Source: Candidatus Anaeroferrophillus wilburensis (lineage in GTDB: Bacteria > Desulfobacterota > Anaeroferrophillalia > Anaeroferrophillales > Anaeroferrophillaceae). Taken from it: DNA of 64,000 bases. How positions within the stretch are numbered: the first letter of the stretch is position 1; each line of letters starts with the position of its first letter. The stretch covers positions 62,001 through 126,000 of the forward strand of contig JAFGSY010000014.1 in the NCBI GenBank assembly GCA_016934315.1. Reading direction: 5' to 3'. The notes beneath the pieces were generated by a model. The model ran no database searches and had not been told where the DNA came from. It saw nothing but the letters and a program-made list of their open reading frames with translations. The translations under genes and the position numbers were made by a program. Positions 18,160 through 27,268 of the stretch are shown one piece after another.

Positions 18160-19185
18160 ATGCCGTTGCCCGGAAATCTGCTGACCACGGCGATGGCCGT
18201 TATGCCCCACACCGATATCGATCAGGCGCTCAAGCTGGCCCTCTCGCTGGACATTCCCTTCTGGCCCCAGCTGCCGCTCTATAACTACTATGAAGACATG
18301 TATGTCCAGGCGGCGGAACATTTTCCCGGCATCATTCTTGACTTGGAAAAGCATACCCTCAGATTCTCGACCGAGAAGTTCATCAACGAACTGGAAGAAA
18401 CGTTAAACCACTTTGATGAACCGGACTATTTTGATGTCAGCAAACAGTATTCCGCCGTTTACAACAAATTTCTTTCCCTTGACCTTGCCGGCTACCCGGC
18501 CATCCGCGGCCAGCTGGAAGGGCCGGTAAGTTTCGGTTTTTTTGTCAAGGATGAAAACGACCGGCCGATTCTGTTCAACGATACCGTCCGCCCTTTTCTC
18601 TTTGAATTCATGTCCAAACGGGTCAATGTCCAGCTGAACCGCCTGCAGCAGAAAAACCCCAACGCCTTCATGTTCATTGATGAACCGGGGCTCCAGTTTC
18701 TCTTCAGCGCCCTCTCCGGCTACAGCGACGTGCTTGCCCGGGAAGATATCGACAACCTGTTTGCCATGATCGAACGGCCCCGGGGCATCCACTTATGCGG
18801 CAACCCCGACTGGGATTTTCTCCTCGGCTTTGACATGGATATCGTTTCCATCGATCTCTATACCAACGCCAAGGTGCTGCCCCTCTACACCAACGCGATT
18901 ATCAATTTCCTCAAGCGGGGCGGCCTCATCGTCTGGGGAATCGTGCCCACCAACATCGAACCTTTTAAGAAAGAAACCCTTGCCAGCCTGGTCAACCTGC
19001 TGGAAAGCACCTGGCAGGGACTCTATGACCAGGGCCTTGACCGGGAATTCCTACTTTCCAGAAGCCTCATATCACCGGCGACCTGCTGCCTGGTAAATCC
19101 GGACAAAGAAAAAACGGTGGAAAAAGCGTTTATGCTGACCAGAGAGCTTTCCGATCACCTGCGCACGGCCTACAAGCTGTCATAA
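18160..19185 (+). CDS. UroD/MetE-like zinc methyltransferase-type protein
   Basis: 341 residues with the TIM-barrel pattern shared by uroporphyrinogen decarboxylase and the C-terminal half of cobalamin-independent methionine synthase. GIHLCGNPDW supplies a His-x-Cys pair and SPATCCL near the C-terminus supplies a late Cys, matching the zinc ligands of MetE. IRGQLEGPVSF and FIDEPGLQF also fit MetE. The folate-binding N-terminal half of MetE is absent, so a different methyl donor or another thiol substrate is likely. ATG 18160 has GGAG upstream and starts at the conserved LTTAMAVMPH. A CRP/FNR-type site lies upstream and an octaheme cytochrome gene follows. Confidence 0.72.
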   Translation: MPLPGNLLTTAMAVMPHTDIDQALKLALSLDIPFWPQLPLYNYYEDMYVQAAEHFPGIILDLEKHTLRFSTEKFINELEETLNHFDEPDYFDVSKQYSAVYNKFLSLDLAGYPAIRGQLEGPVSFGFFVKDENDRPILFNDTVRPFLFEFMSKRVNVQLNRLQQKNPNAFMFIDEPGLQFLFSALSGYSDVLAREDIDNLFAMIERPRGIHLCGNPDWDFLLGFDMDIVSIDLYTNAKVLPLYTNAIINFLKRGGLIVWGIVPTNIEPFKKETLASLVNLLESTWQGLYDQGLDREFLLSRSLISPATCCLVNPDKEKTVEKAFMLTRELSDHLRTAYKLS

Positions 19186-19205
19186 ATAACTTCAGGTATA
19201 TTCGA

Positions 19206-19294
19206 TGGCAAGAAAGGAGGGCAAAAAAGGAGGAGCAACCAATAGATCAGGTAGAGGAACAACAATAGTGTAGGGAGGAAAAAGGAGAAGAGGT
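19206..19294 (+). promoter_or_regulatory. purine-rich leader with several Shine-Dalgarno-like motifs
   Basis: Between the MetE-like stop and the octaheme start lie AAAGGAGG, AAAAGGAGGAG, GTAGAGGAA, GTAGGGAGGAAAA and AGGAGAAGAGG. Only the last is correctly spaced for the ATG at 19295. The rest could be standby ribosome sites. Confidence 0.55.
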
Positions 19295-20578
19295 ATGAAC
19301 TACAAAAAAAATTTATGTCTCACGGTTGCCGCTGCCCTGGGTCTGGTCTTGATTCTCAGCAGCCCGGTCATGGCCGCGGAAGAGATATGCATTGCCTGCC
19401 ATGAAAAAGTTTCTCCGGGGCAGGTGGCCGACTGGCGGACCAGCAGACATGCGGGGGAAGATGTCACCTGTTCAACCTGTCACGGTGACAAGCATCAGAA
19501 TGCCGATGACGGTCATCTTGCCCAACTGCCCAGTGAACAGGTCTGTGCCGAATGTCATGAAGAACAGTTCGGGCAGTTTTCCCATGGCAAGCACAATTTT
19601 GGCTGGACATCCCTGAATGCCATGCCCATTACCCACGTGGAGCCGGATGAACTGATGGAAGGCGGCCGAGGCTGCGGCGGCTGCCACAACATGGGCATCA
19701 AGAGCGACGCCCAGAAGCAGGAGCAGCTGGACAAAGGCTACCGTTACCAGAACAACTCCTGTGACGAGTGCCACACCCGCCACAGCTTCTCAAAAAAGGA
19801 AGCCCAGGATCCCCGGGCTTGTCAGCAATGTCACATGGGCTACGACCATCCCCAGTGGGAGATGTGGAGCAGCTCAAAACATGGTTCCCGCTGGTTTGCC
19901 AAAGAAGCAGGCCGCTTGGATAAAAACGCCCCGGCGCCCACCTGCCAAAACTGCCACATGCCGGATGGCAACCACAATAACCATACCGCCTGGGGTTTTC
20001 TTGGCGTCCGCCTGCCGCTGCCCAAAGATAGACAGTGGGCCGCAGACCAGGTAACTATCCTCAAAGCCTTGGGGGTCTTGAACCCCGAAACCGGCGAACC
20101 CACCGTTCGACTCGAAGCGGTTAAAGCGGTTGACCTGGCCCGTCTGACCCAGGAAGCCTGGGAAACCGAGCGGGAAAAGATGATCAAAACCTGCACCCAG
20201 TGCCATGCAGAGCAGTATGCCCGCCGGCAATTGGAGATGGGTGACACCATGCTGATGAAAGCCGACCGGCTGTTGGCTGAAGCCATTGAAGTCGTTGCCG
20301 GGCTCTACAAGGACGGCACTATCAAGAAACATGACAACTATGCCTTTGCCTACCCTGACTTCCTCTATTTCATGCGGACCGGCGGCGGCAACCTGGACCA
20401 AGCAACCTTCATTGAGCAGGTGTTGTTTCAGATGTACATGAAACACCGGATGCGCACCTACCAGGCTCATTTCCACGTCAATCCCGACTATGCCTACTGG
20501 TACGGCTGGGCAATGATGACCAAGGATCTGGTGGAAATCAAGGAACTGGCCCATACCATGCGCGCCACCCATAAATAA
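19295..20578 (+). CDS. octaheme c-type cytochrome, hydroxylamine oxidoreductase family
   Basis: 427 residues with a Sec signal peptide (cleavage near VMAAEE) and exactly eight CxxCH motifs: CIACH, CSTCH, CAECH, CGGCH, CDECH, CQQCH, CQNCH, CTQCH. Spacing and the long haem-free helical C-terminal third (with HRMRTYQAHFHVNPDYAYWY) match the HAO/octaheme MCC family. Members oxidise hydroxylamine or hydrazine, or reduce nitrite or NO in organisms without the P460 cross-link. Which direction applies cannot be told here. No companion quinol dehydrogenase is adjacent. Periplasmic. A second, divergent octaheme protein lies at 58758-60248. Confidence 0.9.
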   Translation: MNYKKNLCLTVAAALGLVLILSSPVMAAEEICIACHEKVSPGQVADWRTSRHAGEDVTCSTCHGDKHQNADDGHLAQLPSEQVCAECHEEQFGQFSHGKHNFGWTSLNAMPITHVEPDELMEGGRGCGGCHNMGIKSDAQKQEQLDKGYRYQNNSCDECHTRHSFSKKEAQDPRACQQCHMGYDHPQWEMWSSSKHGSRWFAKEAGRLDKNAPAPTCQNCHMPDGNHNNHTAWGFLGVRLPLPKDRQWAADQVTILKALGVLNPETGEPTVRLEAVKAVDLARLTQEAWETEREKMIKTCTQCHAEQYARRQLEMGDTMLMKADRLLAEAIEVVAGLYKDGTIKKHDNYAFAYPDFLYFMRTGGGNLDQATFIEQVLFQMYMKHRMRTYQAHFHVNPDYAYWYGWAMMTKDLVEIKELAHTMRATHK

Positions 20579-20592
20579 GGCCACCTTATCCA

Positions 20593-20645
20593 AGAGGGCG
20601 CCCCCGCCCAAGAGGGCGCCCCCGCCCAAGGGGCGCCCTCTCTTT
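20593..20645 (+). terminator. strong intrinsic terminator with a duplicated arm
   Basis: AGAGGGCGCCCC at 20611-20622 pairs perfectly with GGGGCGCCCTCT at 20630-20641 (12 bp, 7-nt loop), followed by CTTTA. The left arm is present a second time at 20593-20604, 18 nt earlier, so either copy could pair. It ends the octaheme transcript. Confidence 0.85.
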
Positions 20646-20792
20646 ATCCGCAGGCCATAATCCCGGTAGTGGAGACCTGATGGATGAAAAAACGTTCCCC
20701 AAACAATCCTCTTCTGATAAAATGATACCGTCTCTACTTCCGAGAAAACAATTGTCGTTATTGCTACCTTTTATGAAGCTACCATTCTTGAG

Positions 20793-20914
20793 GTTGGAGC
20801 GTGGTTCAAAGCGGTTTCGGGCGCCTGGTAAATCACCCGGATGGTGATTCACGGCGGACGCCTCGTAGCCGGCCAAGGATGGCCGGGGAGAATGAGCGTG
20901 AGCTATGCTCCAAC
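20793..20914. repeat. composite palindromic element (REP-like) upstream of arsC
   Basis: The gap 20646-20992 holds no gene. Within it, GTTGGAGC (20793) and GCTCCAAC (20907) can close an outer stem. Inside are two perfect 7-bp hairpins: AATCACC-CGGAT-GGTGATT (20831-20849) and CCGGCCA-AGGA-TGGCCGG (20869-20886). Both contain GGATG at the loop edge, a pattern seen in repetitive extragenic palindromes. A structured RNA is the alternative reading. No second copy was noticed in this window. Confidence 0.55.
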
Positions 20915-20992
20915 ATCAAGGACAACCATTTTTTCCTTAGATCGGGCCACGCAAGCGGTCTGCGGACACTTTTTTTAGCAGGGAAACTATCG

Positions 20993-21433
20993 ATGGCCGA
21001 AAAAATCCGCATTCTTTTCCTGTGCACCGGCAACTCCTGTCGCAGTCAGATGGCGGAAGCCTGGACTCGGCAGCTGAAGGGGGCTCTTATCAATCCTTAT
21101 TCCGCCGGCATCCTGAAACATGGCCTCAACCCCGACGCGGTCACCGTCATGAGGGAAGCAGGCATCGACATCTCCGGCTACCGGAGCAAGACCGTCAGCG
21201 AGCTTCCCGCCGATCTCACCTTCCACTATGTTATAACCCTGTGCGACAATGCGGCTGAAACCTGTCCGTTTTTCCCGGCGGAAACCGCCGTCATGCACCG
21301 CGGCTTCGATGATCCGCCACAGCTTGCCCGTGGTGCCGCGACAACAGAAGAGCGTCTGGCACCCTACCGGCGGGTAAGGGATGAGATAAAGGCCTTCATC
21401 CTGACACTTCCCCCAGCCCTCAGCACAACCTGA
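20993..21433 (+). CDS. arsC: arsenate reductase, low-molecular-weight phosphatase (thioredoxin-coupled) type
   Basis: 146 residues. The P-loop LCTGNSCRSQMAEAW carries the nucleophilic Cys and Arg of the Cx5R motif. The further pair in TLCDNAAETCPFF matches the Cys82/Cys89 relay of thioredoxin-coupled ArsC, separating it from plain protein tyrosine phosphatases. It reduces arsenate to arsenite. ATG 20993 begins at the conserved MAEKIRILFLC; sequence upstream of it in frame is the palindromic element and not protein-like. No arsR, arsB or acr3 is adjacent. Confidence 0.88.
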   Translation: MAEKIRILFLCTGNSCRSQMAEAWTRQLKGALINPYSAGILKHGLNPDAVTVMREAGIDISGYRSKTVSELPADLTFHYVITLCDNAAETCPFFPAETAVMHRGFDDPPQLARGAATTEERLAPYRRVRDEIKAFILTLPPALSTT

Positions 21434-21632
21434 GTAATCCCCGTGCCACTGCCGCCCGGAAATCACCCCCAAGCACTCCAGGCATGGAATTTCTTTTTGT
21501 GCTTTTTTTTTACACATCATGTCAATTCCGGCTTGAATTTTGTGCAAAAAAGTACTATGTAGCAATCAGATACCATACTTTTATGACAGAAAAGACGTGT
21601 GGGAAAAACAACCATAGAAAGGGAGGTAGATC

Positions 21633-22655
21633 ATGATCAGAAGAAGATCGCTATTGTTCAGCACAGTCCTGCTGCTTGCCATGGGAATGATGGTGGCGGT
21701 ACCCGGCAATGCTCTGGCCAAAGAAAAGAAAATCCGCCTTTCTTACAGCATCTTTTTTCCCCCCACCCATGCCCAGTGTAAAGCCGGCGAAGCATGGGCC
21801 AAGGAAATCGAAAAAAGAAGTGGTGGCAAAGTAGAGATCATTGTTTATCCCGGTGGCACGCTGACCAAAGCGCCCCAGGTCTACGATGGCGTGGTCAAGG
21901 GAATCTCTGACATCGGCATGTCCTGCTTTGCCTACACCCGGGGAAGATTCCCCCTTCTGGAAGGTCTGGATCTGCCAGTCGGATACCCTGACGGCAAGAC
22001 TGCCACCCGTATTGCCACGGCAATCACCAAAAAATTCAATCCCCAGGAAATCCAGGACACCAAAGTCCTCTATGTCCATGCCCATGGTCCCGGCGTCCTG
22101 CACATGAAGAAAAAACCGGTACAGAATCTGGATGATCTCAAAGGAATGAAAATCCGCTCAACCGGACTCAGCGCCAAAATAATCCAGAGCCTCGGCGGAC
22201 TTCCCGTTGCCATGCCCCAGGGAGACACCTACGAAGCCCTGCAGAAAGGAACCGTTGATGGCACCATCGGCCCCATAGAAGTACTCAAAGGCTGGAAACA
22301 GGGTGAAGTGGTGAAGTACAGCACCGATATCCCGGCGATCGGCTATACAACCTCTATGTTTGTGGTTATGAATCTGAATAAATGGCAGGCGCTGCCTGAT
22401 GATATTAAGCAGATTTTTGACGACGTCAGTGCTGAGTGGGTCGATATCCAGGGAGCTGCCTGGGACGAAGCCGATGCCGCCGGCCGGGCCTACACCCTGG
22501 AACGGGGCAACCAGGTCGACGCCCTCACCCCGGATGAAAGCAAACGGTGGGTTGATAAAGTCAAACCGATTCTGGATGACTATGTGGCCAAAACCACTGC
22601 CGCCGGCTTGCCCGGTGACAAGGTCCTAGCCGAAATCAAAACCATGCTGCAGTAA
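21633..22655 (+). CDS. dctP: TRAP transporter substrate-binding protein (DctP family)
   Basis: 340 residues with a Sec signal peptide (MIRRRSLL...NALAKEK). The DctP pattern is clear: [29 protein letters not shown] is split over the first strand and helix, then [12 protein letters not shown], and the [13 protein letters not shown] segment with the Arg that usually binds a carboxylate ligand. It catches a carboxylate-type solute in the periplasm for the DctQM permease. AAAGGGAGG precedes the ATG. The substrate cannot be named. Confidence 0.92.
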   Translation: MIRRRSLLFSTVLLLAMGMMVAVPGNALAKEKKIRLSYSIFFPPTHAQCKAGEAWAKEIEKRSGGKVEIIVYPGGTLTKAPQVYDGVVKGISDIGMSCFAYTRGRFPLLEGLDLPVGYPDGKTATRIATAITKKFNPQEIQDTKVLYVHAHGPGVLHMKKKPVQNLDDLKGMKIRSTGLSAKIIQSLGGLPVAMPQGDTYEALQKGTVDGTIGPIEVLKGWKQGEVVKYSTDIPAIGYTTSMFVVMNLNKWQALPDDIKQIFDDVSAEWVDIQGAAWDEADAAGRAYTLERGNQVDALTPDESKRWVDKVKPILDDYVAKTTAAGLPGDKVLAEIKTMLQ

Positions 22656-22659
22656 GCGG

Positions 22660-22695
22660 TGTGCCCGGAGCAGCCGCTCAGCTGCTCCGGGCACA
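22660..22695 (+). terminator. perfect 15-bp hairpin between dctP and dctQ
   Basis: TGTGCCCGGAGCAGC pairs perfectly with GCTGCTCCGGGCACA around the loop CGCTCA, four bases after the dctP stop. No T run follows. Such hairpins often protect the abundant binding-protein mRNA or lower expression of the downstream permease genes. Confidence 0.7.
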
Positions 22696-22786
22696 TGGAA
22701 ATATCTCCAAACACCTTTGAATAAACAATCATTACGGCACCTCACGTGGATGACTTTTACTGAAAGTGCTGTCTGAGTTTTCTCCT

Positions 22787-23263
22787 ATGCAGAGAATAAT
22801 TTATTCCATTGTCCGGCTGATGAACTATCTGGCGGCCGCCAGCGTCATGGCTATGACCCTGCTGACGTCAGCCGATGTGGTTCTGCGGCTGTTCAAACAC
22901 CCCATCCTGGGGACCTACGAACTTGTCGGCCTCCTGGGGGCACTCACCATTGCCTTTGCCATCCCCGCCACCACTCTGGCCAATGGTCATGTGGCGGTGG
23001 AGTTTGTCGTTGATAAACTGCCCCGGCGCTTCCAGAACCTGGTAACCGGCGGCACCCACTTGGTGAGCATCGCTCTCTTCGGCCTGATCACCTGGCAATC
23101 ATACATTTATGCCCGTGATCTGCAAAGCACCGGTGAAGTTACTTTGAGCCTCCAGCTGCCGTTCTATCCGGTGGTCTACGCCATCGCAGCTGCCTGCCTG
23201 CTGGTCTGCTGCATCTTGCTTCTCAAGCTGTTCCATGCCGACAGGCAGGGTGTCGTTTCATGA
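22787..23263 (+). CDS. dctQ: TRAP transporter small permease (DctQ family)
   Basis: About 158 residues with four predicted membrane helices: LAAASVMAMTLLTSADVVL, ELVGLLGALTIAFAIPATTL, LVSIALFGLITWQSYIYA and VVYAIAAACLLVCCILLL. Length and layout fit DctQ, which stabilises the large permease. ATG 22787 is chosen; an in-frame GTG at 22766 would add seven residues and has no better ribosome site. It overlaps dctM by four bases (ATGA). Confidence 0.85.
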   Translation: MQRIIYSIVRLMNYLAAASVMAMTLLTSADVVLRLFKHPILGTYELVGLLGALTIAFAIPATTLANGHVAVEFVVDKLPRRFQNLVTGGTHLVSIALFGLITWQSYIYARDLQSTGEVTLSLQLPFYPVVYAIAAACLLVCCILLLKLFHADRQGVVS

Positions 23264-24561
23264 GCCCCTGCGTCATCGGCATCATCGGGCTGGGAGCCTT
23301 GATTCTTTTACTGTTTGCCGGCATCCCGGTAGGCTTTGCCATGGCGGTAGTGGGTTTTTGCGGCTTCGTCAAATTGGTCAACCTGGATGCCGCCCTCTCC
23401 CTGCTGGCTAAGGACGTTTTTTCCACTTTCAGTTCCTATGGCCTGACGGTTATTCCCCTGTTCATTTTTATGGGTCAGGTCTCTTTCCATGCCGGCATCA
23501 GCCGGCGCCTGTATGATACCGCCTATGCCTTCATCGGCCATTTTCGCGGCGGATTAGCCATGGCAACCATTGGTGCCTGCACCGCCTTTGGTGCCATCTG
23601 CGGTTCTTCTCCGGCCACCGCAGCCACCATGGCCACCGTTGCCCTGCCGGAAATGAAGCGCTACCAATACGACATGGAACTGGCCACCGGGGCGGTCGCT
23701 TCCGGCGGCAGCCTGGGGATGCTGATCCCCCCCAGCGTTGTTTTTATTGTCTACGGCATCATGACCGAGCAGTCGATCGGCAAGCTGTTTATGGCCGGCA
23801 TCATCCCCGGATTGATTATCGCCGCGCTCTTCTGTGTTGCCATTGCGATTTCCTGCCGCCGCAACCCGGAACTGGGGCCGCCCGGGCCGCCGGCAACCCT
23901 GCAGGAAAAGATCCGCTCCCTGAAGGGTACCGGGGAAACCCTGCTGCTTTTTTCCCTGGTCATGGGTGGACTCTTTGTCGGCTTTTTCACCCCCACCGAA
24001 GCCGGTGCTGTCGGTGCCCTGTGCAGCCTGCTGGTGGCGGCCATGGGCGGCAAACTGACTTGGAAGAAACTGCTGACCTCACTTTTTGAAACCACCAGGA
24101 CCGCCTGCATGGTGATGATTATTGTCACCGGCGCCGTTGTCTTTGGCCATTTTCTGGCAGTCACCAGAATTCCCTATGATCTGGCCGGCTGGGTCGCCGG
24201 ACTGCCCCTGCCCCGCTTCCTGATCATGATGGTCATTATCCTGGTCTACCTGCTCGGCGGCTGTTTTATCGACGCCTTGGCCCTTATCCTGCTGACCGTA
24301 CCGATCTTTTATCCGGTGATCCTCTCACTGAACTACGACCCGATATGGTTCGGCGTCATTATTGTCCTGGTAACCCAAATGGGGGTGATCTCGCCGCCGG
24401 TGGGCATTAATGTCTATGTGGTCAAAGGAGTGGCGCCCGACATCCCCCTGACCACCATCTTCCGCGGCGTCCTGCCGTTTCTGGTGGCCCTGGTTCTGGG
24501 AACCATTCTGCTGATTGGCCTGCCGCCGCTGTCGTTGTTCCTCCCCGGCCTGATGCGCTGA
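23260..24561 (+). CDS. dctM: TRAP transporter large permease (DctM family)
   Basis: 433 residues, about 12 to 13 membrane helices. Typical segments are GIPVGFAMAVVGFCG, FGAICGSSPATAATM, GSLGMLIPPSVVFIVYG, FTPTEAGAVGA and GVISPPVGINVYVVKG. This is the ion-coupled channel component of the tripartite uptake system, in the inner membrane. Translationally coupled to dctQ. A gap of 160 bases separates it from phoB. Confidence 0.94.
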   Translation: MSPCVIGIIGLGALILLLFAGIPVGFAMAVVGFCGFVKLVNLDAALSLLAKDVFSTFSSYGLTVIPLFIFMGQVSFHAGISRRLYDTAYAFIGHFRGGLAMATIGACTAFGAICGSSPATAATMATVALPEMKRYQYDMELATGAVASGGSLGMLIPPSVVFIVYGIMTEQSIGKLFMAGIIPGLIIAALFCVAIAISCRRNPELGPPGPPATLQEKIRSLKGTGETLLLFSLVMGGLFVGFFTPTEAGAVGALCSLLVAAMGGKLTWKKLLTSLFETTRTACMVMIIVTGAVVFGHFLAVTRIPYDLAGWVAGLPLPRFLIMMVIILVYLLGGCFIDALALILLTVPIFYPVILSLNYDPIWFGVIIVLVTQMGVISPPVGINVYVVKGVAPDIPLTTIFRGVLPFLVALVLGTILLIGLPPLSLFLPGLMR

Positions 24562-24721
24562 TCACGGCATCCCCCTTCCTTTTTCATCCCAAACTGGCAA
24601 TCTTGAGACAAACCCGTTATAGTATGAACCACCTTTATACTATCTTTACACAGGTGATCTATAGACAGAAAAAAACGTTGATGGACTCTTAACCAGCTGC
24701 ATAACTGATGTTGGACAACCT

Positions 24722-25420
24722 ATGAAAAAAGCTTTGATTGCTGTCATTGAGGATGAAGTCGACATCCGCGAAGTACTGGAATACAACCTCGAGCGGGAAG
24801 GCTATCGGGTGATCAGTGCTGCCGACGGGATTCATGGACTCAAACTGGTGCTAAGCGAACAGCCAGACCTGGTACTTCTGGATCTGATGCTTCCCGGACT
24901 TGGCGGCCTGGATATCTGCCGGAGGCTGCAAGCCAACGAGGAAACCAATGCCATTCCGATCATCATGGTTTCCGCCCGCGGCGAGGAAAGCGATATTGTT
25001 GTCGGACTGAAGCTGGGAGCCGATGACTATATCGCCAAACCTTTCAGCCCCAAGGAACTGCTGGCCCGGGTTGAAGCGGTCCTTAGGCGGGGAGTCCTGC
25101 GGGAGGGAAAAGAGCTGCCGGAACGCCTCCAATACCAGGGTCTCACCATCGATCTGGCCCGCCATGAAATACTGGTGGACAATCTACCGGCAACCTTGAC
25201 AGCGACGGAGTTTAAACTGCTCCACTTTCTGGCCAGCCATCCGGGACGGGTATTCACCCGGGATCACCTGCTGAACCATATAACCGGCGGCAATGAATTT
25301 ATCATCGACCGGAACATCGATGTCCATATTCAGTCGATTCGCAAAAAACTGGCTGATCATCGCAATTACATCGAGACAATCCGCGGAGTTGGCTACCGGT
25401 TCCGCGATCAAAAGGGTTGA
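24722..25420 (+). CDS. phoB: phosphate-regulon response regulator PhoB
   Basis: 232 residues. Receiver domain (1 to about 120) with the acidic pair in IEDEVD, the phospho-Asp in LVLLDLMLPG and Lys in DDYIAKPFSP. The C-terminal winged-helix OmpR/PhoB domain ends in RNYIETIRGVGYRF. It is followed by the PhoR kinase with a one-base stop/start overlap and lies before phoU and the pst genes, which fixes its role in phosphate control. The upstream gap has an inverted pair ATAGTAT/ATACTAT (about 24619-24643); no clear Pho box was recognised. Confidence 0.93.
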   Translation: MKKALIAVIEDEVDIREVLEYNLEREGYRVISAADGIHGLKLVLSEQPDLVLLDLMLPGLGGLDICRRLQANEETNAIPIIMVSARGEESDIVVGLKLGADDYIAKPFSPKELLARVEAVLRRGVLREGKELPERLQYQGLTIDLARHEILVDNLPATLTATEFKLLHFLASHPGRVFTRDHLLNHITGGNEFIIDRNIDVHIQSIRKKLADHRNYIETIRGVGYRFRDQKG

Positions 25421-27231
25421 TGGAAGACACCATGCTGCGTTCACGCCTGTTATGGAAAATCTATACCGTTTTTGCCGTCGCTATTCTGCTGTCCGCCGTC
25501 ATCGTTGGCAGCTTGGTCATCAAGCACCTGAAGCATGATACCCACAGTGACATTCAAAACTCTCTCCAGGCCCAGGCCGCCTTACTGGCCGAGCTGGCCA
25601 CCCCTTACTTTGGAAAGTTTTCCGACAAGCGGCTTTTGCAGCAGAAAGTCCACGCCCTGGGTGGGGAAATCGGTACCCGGCTGACGGTCATCAGTCCCGA
25701 TGGCATTGTCCTGGCCGATTCGGAAAAAAATCCGCAGGCAATGGACAACCATGGGAGCCGTCCGGAAATCATGGAATCCCGCTACCATGCCTGTGGCGTC
25801 GCCCTGCGGCTCAGCGACACCCTGAAGACCCAGATGATGTATCTGGCCCGCGCTGTCTATGCCAACCAGGAACTGCTTGGTTATGTGAGAAGTTCGCTGC
25901 CCCTGGCAACCATTAACCAGCAGCTCGCCAGAATCAGGTGGCTGGTTGCCTCCAGCATCGGTCTCATAACCGTGACCGCCCTCCTGCTGGGCTTTTTTCT
26001 GGCCCGACATTTTATTCGACCATTAACCAGGATGACCGAGATGGCCGAAGCCATGGCAGAGGGGAACTTTGACGGCAAGCTGAAGATACAGCGCAAGGAT
26101 GAGGTCGGCAGGCTTGCCCAGTCCCTCAACCGGATGGCAGTCAATTCCCGCCAACGCCTGGAAACCATCAATACCGATCGCCATAAACTTAATGCCATCC
26201 TCGCCAGCATGACGGAAGGGGTGGTGGCGGTAAACCAGGATAAACAGATTATTCACATAAATGACGCCGCCGCCAGACTTTTAGCAGTTGACCCGGCAAC
26301 CTGTTTCGGCAGATCCATCTGGGAAGTGAGCAGGCGACAGCCGCTGTGCGACATCCTTGCCAGTGACAGCACGACTTTGCAAGAAACAAAAACCTCCATG
26401 AAGATCTCCTATGGAACCAGAAATCAGGAAATTGAAATCCATGCAGCCCCCCTGAAGGATGGTTCCGGACAGCCGGTGGGCGCTATGGCGGTGCTGCACG
26501 ACGTCTCCGAGCTGCGCCACCTGGAAACTGTCCGCCGTGATTTTGTCGTTAATGCGTCCCACGAGTTGAAAACCCCCATTACCGCCATCAGGGGACTGGT
26601 GGAAACCATCCTTGATGACTTCGATCACATGTCCCCGGAGCAGCAGCTTCTCTTTCTCCAGAAGATCCGCAACCAGTCAGTTCGGCTGTCAGCAATCGTT
26701 GTTGATCTCATGGCCCTTTCCCGCTTTGAAACCCGGGATGATCTGATGCTCACCATTCCCCTTGACTTGGCAGACATCGCTACCCAGGCCATCAAAAGTC
26801 TGACCCCCTCGGCTGAGGAAAAGGAGCTGCAGCTTGATCTGGAGTTGGCTGAAATACCGCTGGAATTCATTGGCGATGAAGACGCTATCACCCAGGCAGT
26901 CACCAATCTACTTGATAACGCCATAAAATACACCCCCCCGCATGGTCATGTCTGGGTACGCTTGCGAACCTTTGGCAATGAGGCAATAATCGAAGTGGCA
27001 GACAACGGCATCGGCATTGAACCAAAAGATCAACAGCGTATATTTGAACGCTTCTACCGGGTCGACAAAGCCCGTTCGCGTGAGCTCGGCGGCACCGGGC
27101 TTGGCCTTGCCATTGTCAGGCATATTGCTATGGTCTACCGCGGCCGGGTTGAAGTTGAAAGTGTCCCGGGCCGGGGGAGCACCTTTCGCCTTATCCTGCC
27201 GCTGGCACCCGAAAATACGGGTCAAAAGTAA
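25420..27231 (+). CDS. phoR: phosphate-regulon sensor histidine kinase PhoR
   Basis: 603 residues. A first membrane helix (LLWKIYTVFAVAILLSAVIV), a periplasmic domain of about 130 residues, a second helix (SSIGLITVTALLLGFFLAR), HAMP, a PAS domain (LNAILASMTEGVVAVNQD), HisKA with the phospho-His in VNASHELKTPI, and an ATPase domain with NLLDNAIKYTPP, GIGIEPKDQQRIFERFYR and GGTGLGLAIV. The start overlaps the phoB stop by one base with AAAAGGG upstream; ATG 25432 is an alternative. It senses phosphate status through the Pst/PhoU complex. Confidence 0.92.
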   Translation: MEDTMLRSRLLWKIYTVFAVAILLSAVIVGSLVIKHLKHDTHSDIQNSLQAQAALLAELATPYFGKFSDKRLLQQKVHALGGEIGTRLTVISPDGIVLADSEKNPQAMDNHGSRPEIMESRYHACGVALRLSDTLKTQMMYLARAVYANQELLGYVRSSLPLATINQQLARIRWLVASSIGLITVTALLLGFFLARHFIRPLTRMTEMAEAMAEGNFDGKLKIQRKDEVGRLAQSLNRMAVNSRQRLETINTDRHKLNAILASMTEGVVAVNQDKQIIHINDAAARLLAVDPATCFGRSIWEVSRRQPLCDILASDSTTLQETKTSMKISYGTRNQEIEIHAAPLKDGSGQPVGAMAVLHDVSELRHLETVRRDFVVNASHELKTPITAIRGLVETILDDFDHMSPEQQLLFLQKIRNQSVRLSAIVVDLMALSRFETRDDLMLTIPLDLADIATQAIKSLTPSAEEKELQLDLELAEIPLEFIGDEDAITQAVTNLLDNAIKYTPPHGHVWVRLRTFGNEAIIEVADNGIGIEPKDQQRIFERFYRVDKARSRELGGTGLGLAIVRHIAMVYRGRVEVESVPGRGSTFRLILPLAPENTGQK

Positions 27232-27268
27232 AACTGTGCTACATAATCCTTTTTACAGGAGCAAGGGA

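Noticed and set aside
20793-20914. Integron attC site (GTTGGAGC ... GCTCCAAC)
   Set aside because: The core triplets are in the wrong order for attC (GTT first, AAC last), and no integrase or cassette structure is nearby.
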